DNA of 64,000 bases from Chloroflexota bacterium (lineage in GTDB: Bacteria > Chloroflexota > Anaerolineae > Anaerolineales > Villigracilaceae): the NCBI GenBank assembly GCA_016223135.1, contig JACRPQ010000015.1, positions 186,001-250,000 of the forward strand, read 5' to 3'. The position numbers and the translations under genes are program-made. Below, piece after piece: positions 40,125 to 49,146 of the stretch (its first letter is position 1; the number at the start of each line of letters is the position of its first letter). The notes beneath the pieces were generated by a model. That model was given only the letters and a program-made list of their open reading frames with translations. It did no database searches and was not told the DNA's origin.

Positions 40125-42641
40125 ATGAAAATTCCTCTCTCATGGCTGAAAGATTACATTGACCTCGACGGTCTTTCCGTCGAAGAAATTGCCCGCAAGT
40201 TGACCCTTGCCGGCTTGGAAGTGGACGAAATCAAGTATGTGGGTCTGCCGATGCCCGCCTACAAGGATGGCGAACGACACGAGTTCAAGACCAGCGGCAT
40301 CTCGTGGGCGCGCGACAAAATCGTGGTGGCGGAAATCCGCGAGGTGAAACCGCATCCCAACGCCGACCGCTTGACCCTGCTCGATTTGTTCGACGGCGAA
40401 AAGGAGCAGGTGGTACTGACCGGCGCGCCGAACATCTTCCACCTGAAAGGCACGGGCAAACTGTCCAAACCTTTGAAGGTGGCATATGCCAAAGAAGGCG
40501 CGACCATCTACGACGGTCATGCCGACGGGCTGGTGTTGACCACCCTCAAACGCGCCAAGATTCGCGGCGTTGAATCGTACTCGATGGTTTGCTCCGAAAA
40601 GGAACTCGGCATCTCGGAAGAACATGAAGGCATCATCCTCCTCGACGACGATGCGCCGGTGGGAATGTCTCTTGCCGATTACATGGGCGACGCCGTGTTG
40701 GATATTTCCATCCTGCCGAACATGGCGCGCAATGCCAATGTCTATGGCGTGGCGCGCGAACTCGCCGCATTGACCGGGCGTGAACTTCGCAAGCCGCTCA
40801 TCGAATACAAGACCGAAGGCGAAGCGGTTGAAAACCTGGTTGCCATCGAAATCACTCAACCCGAACTCAACCCGCGCTTCGTGTTGGGATTGATTCGGGA
40901 TGTGGAAATCAAGCCCAGCCCCTACAAAATCCAACGGCGGCTGAGGCTGGCGGGCATTCGTCCCATCAACAACATCGTGGATGCCACCAACTACGCCATG
41001 CTCGATCAGGGCGAACCGCTGCACGCCTTCGACTATGACGTCCTCAAAGCCCGCGCCGGAAACAAGAAAGTCAAAATCATCACGCGCCCGGCGGCGGACG
41101 GCGAAAAACTCACCACGCTCGACGGCGTCGAACGGACGCTTACTCCCGGCAACGTGTTGGTTTGCGATGAACAAGGTCCGCTTTCGATGGCAGGCGTGAT
41201 GGGCGGCGCCGAGTCCGAGGTCACAGAAAAGACGCGCAACGTCCTGCTGGAGGGGGCGGCGTGGAACTTCATCAACATCCGCAAAACGGCGAAGCAGCAC
41301 AATCTCCCCTCCGAAGCCTCGTTCCGCTTTTCGCGCGGCGTGCATCCATCGCTGGCAGAAGTCGGCGTGCGGCGCGGACTGCAATTCATGGCGGAGTGGG
41401 CGGGCGGAAAGATTGCGCCCGGTCTGGTGGATGCCTATCCCCTCCCACCGAAAGAAGCGACCGTCACCGTCACCGCCAAAGACGTGAAGCGTCTGCTCGG
41501 CATTGACCTCACGCTTGAACAAATTGCCGCGCTTCTTACACGCCTCGAATTCAAATGCGAAATTGCCAATCACCAATTACTGGTGACTGCCCCCCCTCAT
41601 CGCCTCGACATTGGCGAAGGCATCGTGGGACTTGCCGACGTGCTGGAGGAGGTCGCCCGCAGTTACGGCTACGACAACCTCCCCGAAACGCGCATGGCAG
41701 ATGCGCTCCCGCCGCAGGTGGGCAACCCCGCCCACGAGTGGGAGGAGCATGTGCGCGACCTGCTGGTGAATTTGGGCTTTCAGGAAATCGTCAGTTACCG
41801 CCTCACCTCGCCCGAACGCGAAAGCCGCCTGGCAGCCTTCGATGAATACGTTGCGCTTGCCAATCCCATCGCGCCTGAGCGGCGCGTCCTGCGGCGGAGC
41901 CTCTCCGCCTCGGCGCTGGAGGCGGTGGAAAAGAACGCGCGCGCCGACTCGATTGCCCTGTTCGAAATCGGTCCCGTCTTCGAGCCGCAGCCCGGCGGAC
42001 TTCCGCACGAGCCGCGCAAACTCGTCCTGGCGATGAGCGGCTTGCGGGAAGCCCTGGCGTGGGATGTGAAGGATTCGCCCCACTTTGACTTCTACGACCT
42101 GAAGGGACGCATCGAACTCCTCCTAAGCGGGCTCCACTACCCAGACATTTCCTACGCCCCAACCGACTCTGTCCCCTACCTGCATCCCGGCAAAGCCGCC
42201 GAAGTGCGCATTGGGGGCGAGCGGGTGGGCGTCTTCGGCGAACTGCATCCGCTGGTGCGGGACCGCTACGAGGCGGGCAATGCGCCCATCCTGCTGGCGG
42301 AGTTCGACCTGGATGCTCTGCGCCGCATCCCGCCGGTCTATGGCGTTCGCCCGGTGCCGGAGGTGCCACCCGTTCTCGAAGACATTGCTGTCATCGTGGA
42401 CGAGGCGGTCCCGGCGGCGCAGGTGGAGGCGTTAATTCGTCAGACCGGCGGTAAATCGCTGGCAAACGTCAGGCTGTTCGATGTCTATCGCGGCGAGCAG
42501 ATTGGCGCCGGCAAAAAGTCGCTGGCATACAGCCTCACCTATCAATCGGACCGCACGATGACGGACGCCGAAGCCGCCGCCATTCGCAAGAAGATCGTCA
42601 AGCGGCTGGAAAACGAACTTGGCGCAAAACTGCGCAGTTGA
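40125..42641 (+). CDS. pheT: Phenylalanyl-tRNA synthetase beta subunit
   Basis: An 838-residue subunit. The order is a tRNA-binding OB domain (about 45-180), B3/B4 editing region with NNIVDATNYAMLDQGEPLHAFDYD (about 290), B5, a catalytic-like core, and the C-terminal anticodon-binding FDX-ACB domain (PPVLEDIAVIVDEAVPAAQVEALIRQ ... LTYQSDRTMTDAEA). It pairs with PheS as alpha2beta2. The 100-nt gap after pheS has no terminator. Confidence 0.96.
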   Translation: MKIPLSWLKDYIDLDGLSVEEIARKLTLAGLEVDEIKYVGLPMPAYKDGERHEFKTSGISWARDKIVVAEIREVKPHPNADRLTLLDLFDGEKEQVVLTGAPNIFHLKGTGKLSKPLKVAYAKEGATIYDGHADGLVLTTLKRAKIRGVESYSMVCSEKELGISEEHEGIILLDDDAPVGMSLADYMGDAVLDISILPNMARNANVYGVARELAALTGRELRKPLIEYKTEGEAVENLVAIEITQPELNPRFVLGLIRDVEIKPSPYKIQRRLRLAGIRPINNIVDATNYAMLDQGEPLHAFDYDVLKARAGNKKVKIITRPAADGEKLTTLDGVERTLTPGNVLVCDEQGPLSMAGVMGGAESEVTEKTRNVLLEGAAWNFINIRKTAKQHNLPSEASFRFSRGVHPSLAEVGVRRGLQFMAEWAGGKIAPGLVDAYPLPPKEATVTVTAKDVKRLLGIDLTLEQIAALLTRLEFKCEIANHQLLVTAPPHRLDIGEGIVGLADVLEEVARSYGYDNLPETRMADALPPQVGNPAHEWEEHVRDLLVNLGFQEIVSYRLTSPERESRLAAFDEYVALANPIAPERRVLRRSLSASALEAVEKNARADSIALFEIGPVFEPQPGGLPHEPRKLVLAMSGLREALAWDVKDSPHFDFYDLKGRIELLLSGLHYPDISYAPTDSVPYLHPGKAAEVRIGGERVGVFGELHPLVRDRYEAGNAPILLAEFDLDALRRIPPVYGVRPVPEVPPVLEDIAVIVDEAVPAAQVEALIRQTGGKSLANVRLFDVYRGEQIGAGKKSLAYSLTYQSDRTMTDAEAAAIRKKIVKRLENELGAKLRS

Positions 42642-42651
42642 TTTTGGGAAA

Positions 42652-42688
42652 AACGTCCCGAAGGTTTGCCAAGAACCTTCGGGACGTT
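42652..42688 (+). terminator. Hairpin after pheT
   Basis: AACGTCCCGAAGGTT / AACCTTCGGGACGTT, a perfect 15-bp stem with a 7-nt loop. T-tract is poor. Confidence 0.65.
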
Positions 42689-42731
42689 GGTGTTATACTC
42701 CGATAAATCCATTTCAATGAGGAGCAATGTT

Positions 42732-42992
42732 ATGAATAAAAATACCGGCATTCTTGCCACCGTTGCCGCCGTTATGTTGTGCGGCTGTCCGGGCTTGTTT
42801 CTTTGTCTGTTTGGGCTTGTCACAGCCACAGGCAATGGGACATTCAACGATCAGAGCCTTTCTCCTGTGGTTGGGGTCGTCCTGATCTGCTTGTCTCTCC
42901 TTTTGATTCTGATTCCGGTGGGCGTGGGCTTCTTCACTTTGCGCAAAAAACCCGAAGCGCCGGTAGATAGCGTTGTTCCTCCCACATCCTGA
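42732..42992 (+). CDS. Small two-helix membrane protein
   Basis: An 86-residue protein, MNKNTGILATVAAVMLCGCPGLFLC..., with hydrophobic segments at about 8-30 and 47-70 and a Cys-rich first segment (CGCP..C). Not recognised. TATACT (42694-42699) and GAGGAG ahead of ATG support expression. Confidence 0.62.
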   Translation: MNKNTGILATVAAVMLCGCPGLFLCLFGLVTATGNGTFNDQSLSPVVGVVLICLSLLLILIPVGVGFFTLRKKPEAPVDSVVPPTS

Positions 42993-43047
42993 TCTGTCAG
43001 AGCATTAAATAAACAGCGGCTGTCGCAAAGACAGCCGTTGTTTCGTT

Positions 43048-43272
43048 CTAGCGATCTGACAGTTTCAAATAGGACGCTGAAAAACGCAGATAAACGCAGA
43101 AAAAAATAAATCAGCGTAAATCAACCTGAATTCGGGATAAGGCTTTTAAATCGTCCCGAAGGCTTTTGACGCAGCGGGTTCGAGAGCCGAATCAGCCTTC
43201 GGGACGCTTATCCCGAACTGACGTTAAATCAGCGTTCATCTGCGTCCCAAAACAAAAGTGTCTGGTGGTTAG
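43048..43272 (+). mobile_element. MITE family 2, copy 2
   Basis: 225 bp from CTAGCGATCTGACAG to GTGTCTGGTGGTTAG. Flanks GTTTCGTT / TTTTCGTT are an 8-bp duplication with one change. The centre differs from copies 1 and 3: it carries the hairpin CGTCCCGAAGGCT / AGCCTTCGGGACG, similar to the pheT terminator stem. Confidence 0.78.
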
Positions 43273-43287
43273 TTTTCGTTTTAGGGC

Positions 43288-43920
43288 TTATTCTTTCACG
43301 ATAATGCTCAGGCTGACCGAGCAGAATTTTTCCTCGTTGTTTTGCAGTGTCCAATAGGTTGTGTAAACGCCGGGGTTCTTTGGCGCTTCCATCTCCACGA
43401 TGAATTCCGTAATGTCGGCATACTCGAGAGTCTTGGGCAGGTTGTAGGCGGCGGTGATATGGAAGCGGTCGCCGGAGTCATAGAGAAAAACCACCCGTTC
43501 GCTATCCCATATTTGCCTGCCGGTATTTTGGAACTGCCAGACGGCGTTGAAATGAGTGCGCGGGGCATAGGTCACTCCGTTGGGCGGACTTTTGAGCACC
43601 CGGCAGGCGTAATCTCTGCTGCCCGTCGCTTTGGAGGTGCTTGTGGCGATGATGGGAAGCGTTGGGGCGGTAGGGGAGATGTAAACGAGAATGAAAGTTG
43701 GGGTGGCGGTGGGGGAAGGCTGAGGGGTTGGGGAGGCTATGAAAGCGGCAGCCGCTTCGGAGGTCTGGGTGGATGCGGCGGCGGCGGTTTGAGCGACGAT
43801 GGTGGGGATAACAAGCGGGTCGAGCGTGGGGACGGCAGGCGCGGCAGGAAGAACCGGCGCACATGCGGCGATCAAAACAAGGGCAAGAAGCCACGGCAGT
43901 AGTCTGTTTTGTCGAGACAT
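43288..43920 (-). CDS. Lipoprotein with NBR1-type Ig domain (paralogue 1)
   Basis: A 210-residue protein with signal peptide and lipobox LIAACAP, an Ala/Thr/Pro-rich linker (residues 24-95), then one NBR1-like Ig domain (NAVWQFQNTGRQIWDSERVVFLYDSGDR). The WxxxNTGxxxW pattern is characteristic. Extracellular, probably an adhesion or scaffold module. Last gene of the kamA-lipoprotein-lipoprotein operon, 25 nt after its paralogue. Confidence 0.78.
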   Translation of the reverse strand: MSRQNRLLPWLLALVLIAACAPVLPAAPAVPTLDPLVIPTIVAQTAAAASTQTSEAAAAFIASPTPQPSPTATPTFILVYISPTAPTLPIIATSTSKATGSRDYACRVLKSPPNGVTYAPRTHFNAVWQFQNTGRQIWDSERVVFLYDSGDRFHITAAYNLPKTLEYADITEFIVEMEAPKNPGVYTTYWTLQNNEEKFCSVSLSIIVKE

Positions 43921-43945
43921 GCGGCGCCGGTTGTATCGTCGTTGG

Positions 43946-44596
43946 TTATTCCACTTTGATAATCAGCGAGGGGAGACAGAAGCCGCCCTCGAGTTTCCAA
44001 ACCATTGTGTAGGTTCCCGCTTTGGAGGGGGTGACGGCATCAAGCACCACTTTGAATTTTTCGCCAGGCTTCACGGCAGGCAGTTCCACAAAGGTGGTGG
44101 TGGCAAAATTTGTGCCGCTCTGGAAGACGAGGTCAGAGCCGGCGCGCCAGGGTTTCGTGCCAGTGTTGATCAGCGTCCAAACAACGTCGAAGTCTTTGTT
44201 GCGCTTCCAGACGCTGTAGTTGGCGGGGCTTTGGCTGGCGATGGCGCAGGCGTACTCGCGAGGCGCCGGCGGGACGTTACCGTTGCCGCCGCTGACGGGA
44301 GCCGCAGTGGGCGAGGGCAGGACGATGAGAGTCGCTGTCGGCGGGATGGAGGTTGGGGAGGGCAGGATCACAGCCTCGGTCTGGGTGGGAAGCGGGGTGT
44401 TGGTCGGCTGAGCCGCCTGAGCCTGTTCGGTCAATGCGTTTTGCGCGGCGACGGTCAGAGCGACGATTTCCTGCACCTGCCGCTGAATCTCCTCCGGGTC
44501 CGCGGTGGGAGCGGGGGCGGGCGCTGGCGCGCAGGCGGCAAGCAGGAGGATGCCTGCCATCAGAAAGATAAGTATGCGCTGGGTGGTTTGAGTCAT
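43946..44596 (-). CDS. Lipoprotein with NBR1-type Ig domain (paralogue 2)
   Basis: A 216-residue protein. ATG 44596 follows AAGGAGACAAA; the longer frame is not needed. Lipobox LLAACAP, a short helix (PEEIQRQVQEIVALTVAAQNALTEQ), Pro/Thr linker, then the Ig domain FDVVWTLINTGTKPWRAGSDLVFQSG and VKPGEKFKVVLDAVTPSKAGTYTMVWKLEG. Tandem duplicate of the next gene in outline. Function unknown. Confidence 0.78.
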   Translation of the reverse strand: MTQTTQRILIFLMAGILLLAACAPAPAPAPTADPEEIQRQVQEIVALTVAAQNALTEQAQAAQPTNTPLPTQTEAVILPSPTSIPPTATLIVLPSPTAAPVSGGNGNVPPAPREYACAIASQSPANYSVWKRNKDFDVVWTLINTGTKPWRAGSDLVFQSGTNFATTTFVELPAVKPGEKFKVVLDAVTPSKAGTYTMVWKLEGGFCLPSLIIKVE

Positions 44597-44613
44597 TTTG
44601 TCTCCTTGATTGC

Positions 44614-45945
44614 TTATTGTTCGTTGGGTGAGCCGTCTCCGATGCCAAGCGGAACCCATTTTTTGGCGTCTTTGAGGCGGTGCTGGATGCCATGACGGTC
44701 GTGCGTTTCGTCGAAGCCTTCGGGTTTGATGAACATCTGGTTGCCTTCCAGTAGTCCGTGAATACCTTCCTGCCCGGGTTCGGGACGTTTCTCGCCCTTG
44801 AATTTGGCGGCATGGCTGGGGGTGTAGTCGATGGGTTCCTCGTAGGTGGTGACGTAGCCTTCGTAGTTGCGCAGGACGACTTTGTGGTCGGACATGCTGA
44901 GCAGGTAATTGGGCATGACGGGGATTTTGCCGCCGCCTCCGGGCGCGTCAATGATGTATTGCGGCACGGCGTAGCCGGAGGTGTGTCCGCGCAAGCCTTC
45001 CATGATTTCGATGCCTTTGGCAACGGGAGTGCGGAAGTGCCCCGCGCCTTCCACCAGGTCGCATTGGTAGAGGTAGTAGGGGCGGACGCGGATGCGGACA
45101 AGGTCATGCACCAGTTTGCGCTGAATGTGGACGTTGTCGTTCACGCCTGCGAGCAGAACCGACTGATTGCCCAGGGGGATGCCGGCTCTGGTAAGACGGT
45201 CACAAGCCTGCGCAAGTTCCAGCGAAATCTCGTTGGAATGGTTGACGTGGATGTTCATCCACAGGGGATGGTATTTTGCCAGCATGTCGCACAGTTCCTG
45301 AGTGATGCGCATGGGCATGAAAACCGGCACCCGCGAGCCGATGCGGATGATTTCGATGTGGGGGATTTCGCGCAGGCGGGAGAGCAATTCTTCGAGGACT
45401 TTGGGCGCCAGCACGAGCGGGTCGCCGCCGGAGAGCAGAACGTCGCGGACCTGCGGAGTGCGCTTGAGGTATTCGATTTGCATCTCGAATTCCTGGCGGT
45501 TGAAGGTCTGACCGGGGTCGCCGACGATGCGGGAGCGGGTGCAGTAGCGGCAGTAGGAGGCGCATTGGGTCGTGACCAGCATCAGCACGCGGTCTGGGTA
45601 GCGGTGAACCAGCCCAGGCACGGGGGAGTGGCGGTCTTCGGCGAGGGAATCTTCCATCATGGCGGTAAAGGTCTGCAATTCCTCGGCGCGCGGGATGACC
45701 TGTTTGCGGATGGGGTCGTCGGGGTCGTTGGGGTCAATCAGCGAGATGAAGTAGGGGGTCACGTCCACGCGGAACAGACCCTGCGTATTTAATGCTTTGC
45801 GTTCCGAGTCGGTCAGGGGAAGGACTTTTTCGATTTCTTCTGCGGTGTTCAAGCGGTGACTCAATTGCCAGCGCCAGTCGTTCCACTTTTCATCGGGAAC
45901 ATCGGCGTAAATCGGCGCACGTTTGGAAACAAAAGGGGTGGGCAT
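44614..45945 (-). CDS. kamA: Lysine 2,3-aminomutase family protein (KamA)
   Basis: A 443-residue radical-SAM PLP enzyme. The iron-sulfur motif is CASYCRYC (C128, C132, C135). SAM-binding SGGDPL follows, and the PLP lysine lies in SDHKVVLRNYEG. The C-terminal domain is of full length. It interconverts L-lysine and L-beta-lysine, used in lysine fermentation or, in halotolerant microbes, for N-acetyl-beta-lysine osmolyte. No ablB or kamDE neighbours are seen. GGAGGAAAAATCTC precedes ATG. First gene of a minus-strand operon with two Ig lipoproteins. The 45946-46204 stretch upstream shows nothing recognisable. Confidence 0.92.
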   Translation of the reverse strand: MPTPFVSKRAPIYADVPDEKWNDWRWQLSHRLNTAEEIEKVLPLTDSERKALNTQGLFRVDVTPYFISLIDPNDPDDPIRKQVIPRAEELQTFTAMMEDSLAEDRHSPVPGLVHRYPDRVLMLVTTQCASYCRYCTRSRIVGDPGQTFNRQEFEMQIEYLKRTPQVRDVLLSGGDPLVLAPKVLEELLSRLREIPHIEIIRIGSRVPVFMPMRITQELCDMLAKYHPLWMNIHVNHSNEISLELAQACDRLTRAGIPLGNQSVLLAGVNDNVHIQRKLVHDLVRIRVRPYYLYQCDLVEGAGHFRTPVAKGIEIMEGLRGHTSGYAVPQYIIDAPGGGGKIPVMPNYLLSMSDHKVVLRNYEGYVTTYEEPIDYTPSHAAKFKGEKRPEPGQEGIHGLLEGNQMFIKPEGFDETHDRHGIQHRLKDAKKWVPLGIGDGSPNEQ

Positions 45946-46204
45946 GAGATTTTTCCTCCGAATGGTTTTAAAAATGGGAAACGGTAAGATGGCTGCACAG
46001 CCGGCAACGGAGGGTCATGATCGGGTCGAAAAAAGCCTGCGAATTTCGAGAGCATGTCAGTATTGTAAGAGCAAACAAAAAGCGGGTCAATGACCGCTCC
46101 TGCCGCTCGTTTGTGAATTTGTGTGCAATCAGCGAAACTTTGTGTAGAGTGCGTTCCGATGGTGATGTCATGGTACTTGTTGTCGCCGGAGGGATAACTT
46201 GTAC

Positions 46205-46452
46205 CTAGCGACCTGACAGTTTCAAAGGGGACGCTGAAAAACGCAGATAAACGCAGATGAAAACAACTTCTGGACTTACGCAAAATGGCTTTCTTGTCCG
46301 CTAATCTACGCCAATCTTCGCGAATTTTGAACGAATTAGCGCAGTCCAGTCAATCTTGGTGGATTAAATTCAGGTTTTGCGTAAGTCAAGAACTTAAATC
46401 AGCGTAAGTCAGCGTTCATCTGCGTCCTAAAGCAAAAGTGTCGGGTGGCTAG
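46205..46452 (+). mobile_element. MITE family 2, copy 3
   Basis: 248 bp from CTAGCGACCTGACAG to TGTCGGGTGGCTAG, with the exact 8-bp direct repeat ACTTGTAC on both flanks. Internal sequence is close to copy 1 read in the other direction, including AGCGCAGTCCAGTC and GGATTAAATTCAGG parts. Confidence 0.87.
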
Positions 46453-46472
46453 ACTTGTACTAAAATTATCGC

Positions 46473-46763
46473 ATGGACATTGACCATATCCAAGTTGTTC
46501 ACCAGCCGGCGGAACACCGCTTCGAGGCGCTGATTGACGGGAAACTTTGCAAACTGGATTACCTCCAAAACGGGAACCAGTTTGTCATCACGCATGTAGG
46601 CGTCCATCCCTCGCTGCGCGGGCAGGGCATTGCCGCAAAGATTGTTGAAACGGCGTTGAAATATGCCAGGGAAAACTCGCTGCGCGTGATTCCGATGTGT
46701 TCCTACGCCGCGGCGTATATCCGTCGCCACCCTGAATATGCCGACTTAACGAAGTCAGTTTGA
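46473..46763 (+). CDS. Small GNAT-like (YidJ-type) acetyltransferase
   Basis: A 96-residue protein. VHPSLRGQGIAAKIVETALKYA is the acetyl-CoA loop and helix, and LRVIPMCSYAAAYIRRHPEY is the typical end of the GCN5-related YidJ/DUF family. Only half a GNAT fold in size, normal for this family. ATG is 6 nt after TAAAAT, and MITE copy 3 ends 20 nt upstream, so the element borders the promoter. Confidence 0.85.
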   Translation: MDIDHIQVVHQPAEHRFEALIDGKLCKLDYLQNGNQFVITHVGVHPSLRGQGIAAKIVETALKYARENSLRVIPMCSYAAAYIRRHPEYADLTKSV

Positions 46764-46838
46764 CTTCACGGAGCGCGTCTTCCTTGACCGAAGGCGGCTG
46801 AAAACAAAACACGCCTGATTTCTCAAGCGCGTTTCGTT

Positions 46839-46932
46839 TGGCGGGGAGGACAGGATTCGAACCTGCGACTGAGGATTTCGCCCCAGTAACCGCTTAGCAG
46901 GCGGCCCCATTCGACCACTCTGGCACCTCCCC
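46839..46932 (-). tRNA. tRNA-Ser (GCT)
   Basis: Acceptor GGGGAGG/CCTCCCC, anticodon loop CTGCTAA (GCT), long variable arm, T-arm GCAGG-TTCGAAT-CCTGT, discriminator G and encoded CCA. Confidence 0.95.
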
Positions 46933-46942
46933 AAGGGGATGT

Positions 46943-47035
46943 ACGATTTTCGATTTACGATTCTCGATTTACGATTTTCGGTTGACGACTTTCGATTGGC
47001 AATCATACATCTGAAATCGTCAATCGTAAATCGTC
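46943..47035. repeat. Inverted heptad arrays between two tRNA-Ser genes
   Basis: Eight heptads ACGATTT, TCGATTT, ACGATTC, TCGATTT, ACGATTT, TCGGTTG, ACGACTT, TCGATTG are followed by the inverse GAAATCGTCAATCGTAAATC. The halves can fold on each other. Confidence 0.8.
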
Positions 47036-47123
47036 TGGCGGAGGGAGTGGGATTCGAACCCACGTTGGTGTGACCCAAACATGTTTTCAAGACATGCGCC
47101 TTCAACCACTCGGCCATCCCTCC
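47036..47123 (-). tRNA. tRNA-Ser (TGA)
   Basis: Acceptor GGAGGGA/TCCCTCC, anticodon arm ATGT-CTTGAAA-ACAT (TGA), long variable arm, T-arm GTGGG-TTCGAAT-CCCAC, discriminator G, encoded CCA. Confidence 0.95.
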
Positions 47124-47295
47124 ATAGGCACTCGCGAGGCGGACGAAATTTTACCATAAGTGGATGTCAGATGCGATTTTCACTGCCATTGTGGGGGAAA
47201 CTAGCTCTTCCTCCGTTTTTGTAACCTTCAGAAGTGGACTGCGTCTTTTAAACAAAGTAGGAATAATGTGTGACTGCGTGAAAGAAAGTATTGCG

Positions 47296-47664
47296 ATGAA
47301 TTTGTCTTTTTCTTTTTCAAAAACAAACAGGGGACAGGGGCTGGTGGAGTATGCGATTCTGATTGCCTTCGTGGCAGTCATCGTGATTGCCGTAATTCGT
47401 CTCATAGGTCCAAAGGTGGGGAACACTTTCAGCACAATCAACGCATCCCTCGGTCAAAGCAGCGGCGAAGATTTCGTACATGTGGCAAACGAAGGTGAAA
47501 CGTTCAGCATTCCGGCGGGCACATATGAAGTCCAGTACGGGGCAAACGGTGTTTATTACACCCAACACGTTGTCGGACCTCTCACCATGACATGCAATGC
47601 CGCCACCTTTGGCGACCCGCTTCCGGGCGTTCCGAAAAACTGTAGTATGCGCCCCGCGCCCTGA
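47296..47664 (+). CDS. Flp-type (type IVb) pilin-like protein with C-terminal extension
   Basis: A 122-residue protein. MNLSFSFSKTNRGQGLVEYAILIAFVAVIVIAVI has a basic leader, the G-QGLVEYA prepilin motif with Glu at +5, and one hydrophobic helix, as in Flp/Fap pilins. About 70 further residues with a Cys pair (MTCNAATF ... KNCSM) make it longer than ordinary Flp (about 50-60). No tad assembly genes are near. Start 47296 chosen from the pilin leader; upstream in-frame ATG 47269 is possible. Confidence 0.75.
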   Translation: MNLSFSFSKTNRGQGLVEYAILIAFVAVIVIAVIRLIGPKVGNTFSTINASLGQSSGEDFVHVANEGETFSIPAGTYEVQYGANGVYYTQHVVGPLTMTCNAATFGDPLPGVPKNCSMRPAP

Positions 47665-47772
47665 GAATTTCTTCCCCCACCCTCTTTTCGACAATCCACT
47701 CATCCAGCCGTGACAGCGGGCGGCTTGTCCAAGCGCCGCGGCATCCGCTTATTTCAAGTATAATTCCCCGCC

Positions 47773-49110
47773 ATGAAGTATCACATTTGGACCGAAGGAT
47801 GCCAGATGAACGTCGCCGACTCTCAACGTGTCGGCTCGTCCCTCGAGCATCTTGGCTACACCTTTACCGATAAAGCCGAGGAAGCGGACGTTATCGTTTT
47901 GAACACCTGCGTCGTGCGGCAGTCTGCCGAAGACAAGGCGCTCGGACGCCTCTCCAGCCTGCTCCCGCTCAAAAAGCGTAACCCCAATCTTGTCATCAAC
48001 CTGATGGGCTGCCTCGTCGGCGTGCGCGGCGCGGAAAAACTGCGCGAAAAACTTCCCTATGTGGACGTCTTTTCGCCTCCCTCCGACCCGGGACCGCTCA
48101 TCTCGTTCCTCACCCAGGGCGAAATCCGCGCCCTCGAATCGAGCGAAACCGAACGCCGCTTCGCCTACATGGACGGCGACCTGCTTCTGCCTCAACACGA
48201 GCGCGGACAAATCGTCAGCGCCCACGTGCCGGTGGTGTACGGCTGTTCGCACGCCTGCACTTTCTGCATCATCCCGTTCCGGCGCGGTGTGGAGCGCAGC
48301 CGCCCCGTGGGCGACATCGTCGCCGAAATTCGTTCGCTTGCCGCGCAGGGCGTCAAGGAAGTGACGCTACTCGGTCAAATCGTGGACCGCTACGGCAAGG
48401 ACATCCCCGACGGACCCAACCTCGCTGCTCTCCTGCGCGTCGTTCACGAAATCGAAGGCATCGAACGCATCCGCTTCCTGACCTCGCATCCCAATTACTT
48501 CACCGAAGACCTCATGGACGCCGTCGCCGAACTGTCCAAAGTCATGCCGCACATCGAAGTCCCCATCCAGGCGGGCAGCGACGAAGTGCTGGCAAATATG
48601 AAGCGCGGTTACACCCAAAAAGACTACCGCAACCTGGTTGACCTCATCCGCAAAAAGATTCCCGATTGTTCCATCGCCACCGACATCATTGTCGGCTTCC
48701 CCGGCGAGACCGAGGAACAGTTCATGGAAACCTACCGCGTCCTGGCGGACCTCAAACTGGACGTTGCCCATTTAGCCCGCTACTCCCCCCGCGAGGGAAC
48801 GGTCGCCACCCGCCGCATGGTGGATAACGTGACCGAAGAGGAAAAGATGCGCCGCTTCCGCATGTTGGAAGAGTTGCAGGAGCAGATTGTCGGCGAAATC
48901 AATAAAAAATATCTGGGGCAGACTGTCGAAGTGCTGTTCGAGGAAAAGGTCAAAAACCGCTGGAAGGGACGCACGCCTACGAATAAACTGGTCTTCGTCG
49001 AATCGGAAGAGGACCTGAAAGGCAAAATCCTGCCGGTCACTATCACATGGACGGGACCGTGGTCCATGCAGGCGAATTTACAAAGACAGCCTGAATTGAT
49101 TACAGTGTAA
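47773..49110 (+). CDS. miaB: tRNA-2-methylthio-N6-dimethylallyladenosine synthase-type methylthiotransferase
   Basis: A 445-residue protein. The UPF0004 domain has three cysteines (EGCQMN, LNTCVV, MGCLVG). The radical-SAM domain motif is CSHACTFC with IIPFRRGVERSRP, and a TRAM domain ends the protein (about 375-440). It adds a methylthio group to i6A37 of tRNA. Closest to MiaB, though RimO/MtaB-like relatives share the layout. TATAAT ends 8 nt before ATG, suggesting a leaderless mRNA. Confidence 0.88.
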   Translation: MKYHIWTEGCQMNVADSQRVGSSLEHLGYTFTDKAEEADVIVLNTCVVRQSAEDKALGRLSSLLPLKKRNPNLVINLMGCLVGVRGAEKLREKLPYVDVFSPPSDPGPLISFLTQGEIRALESSETERRFAYMDGDLLLPQHERGQIVSAHVPVVYGCSHACTFCIIPFRRGVERSRPVGDIVAEIRSLAAQGVKEVTLLGQIVDRYGKDIPDGPNLAALLRVVHEIEGIERIRFLTSHPNYFTEDLMDAVAELSKVMPHIEVPIQAGSDEVLANMKRGYTQKDYRNLVDLIRKKIPDCSIATDIIVGFPGETEEQFMETYRVLADLKLDVAHLARYSPREGTVATRRMVDNVTEEEKMRRFRMLEELQEQIVGEINKKYLGQTVEVLFEEKVKNRWKGRTPTNKLVFVESEEDLKGKILPVTITWTGPWSMQANLQRQPELITV

Positions 49111-49114
49111 TTCC

Positions 49115-49146
49115 GTAGCGCAAGATTAATCTTGCGCTACTTTTTT
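49115..49146 (+). terminator. Terminator after miaB
   Basis: The perfect palindrome GTAGCGCAAGATT / AATCTTGCGCTAC is followed by six T. Its core resembles the hairpin in the 28718 and 61127 repeats. The following 49147-49494 contains no gene that I can support. Confidence 0.88.
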
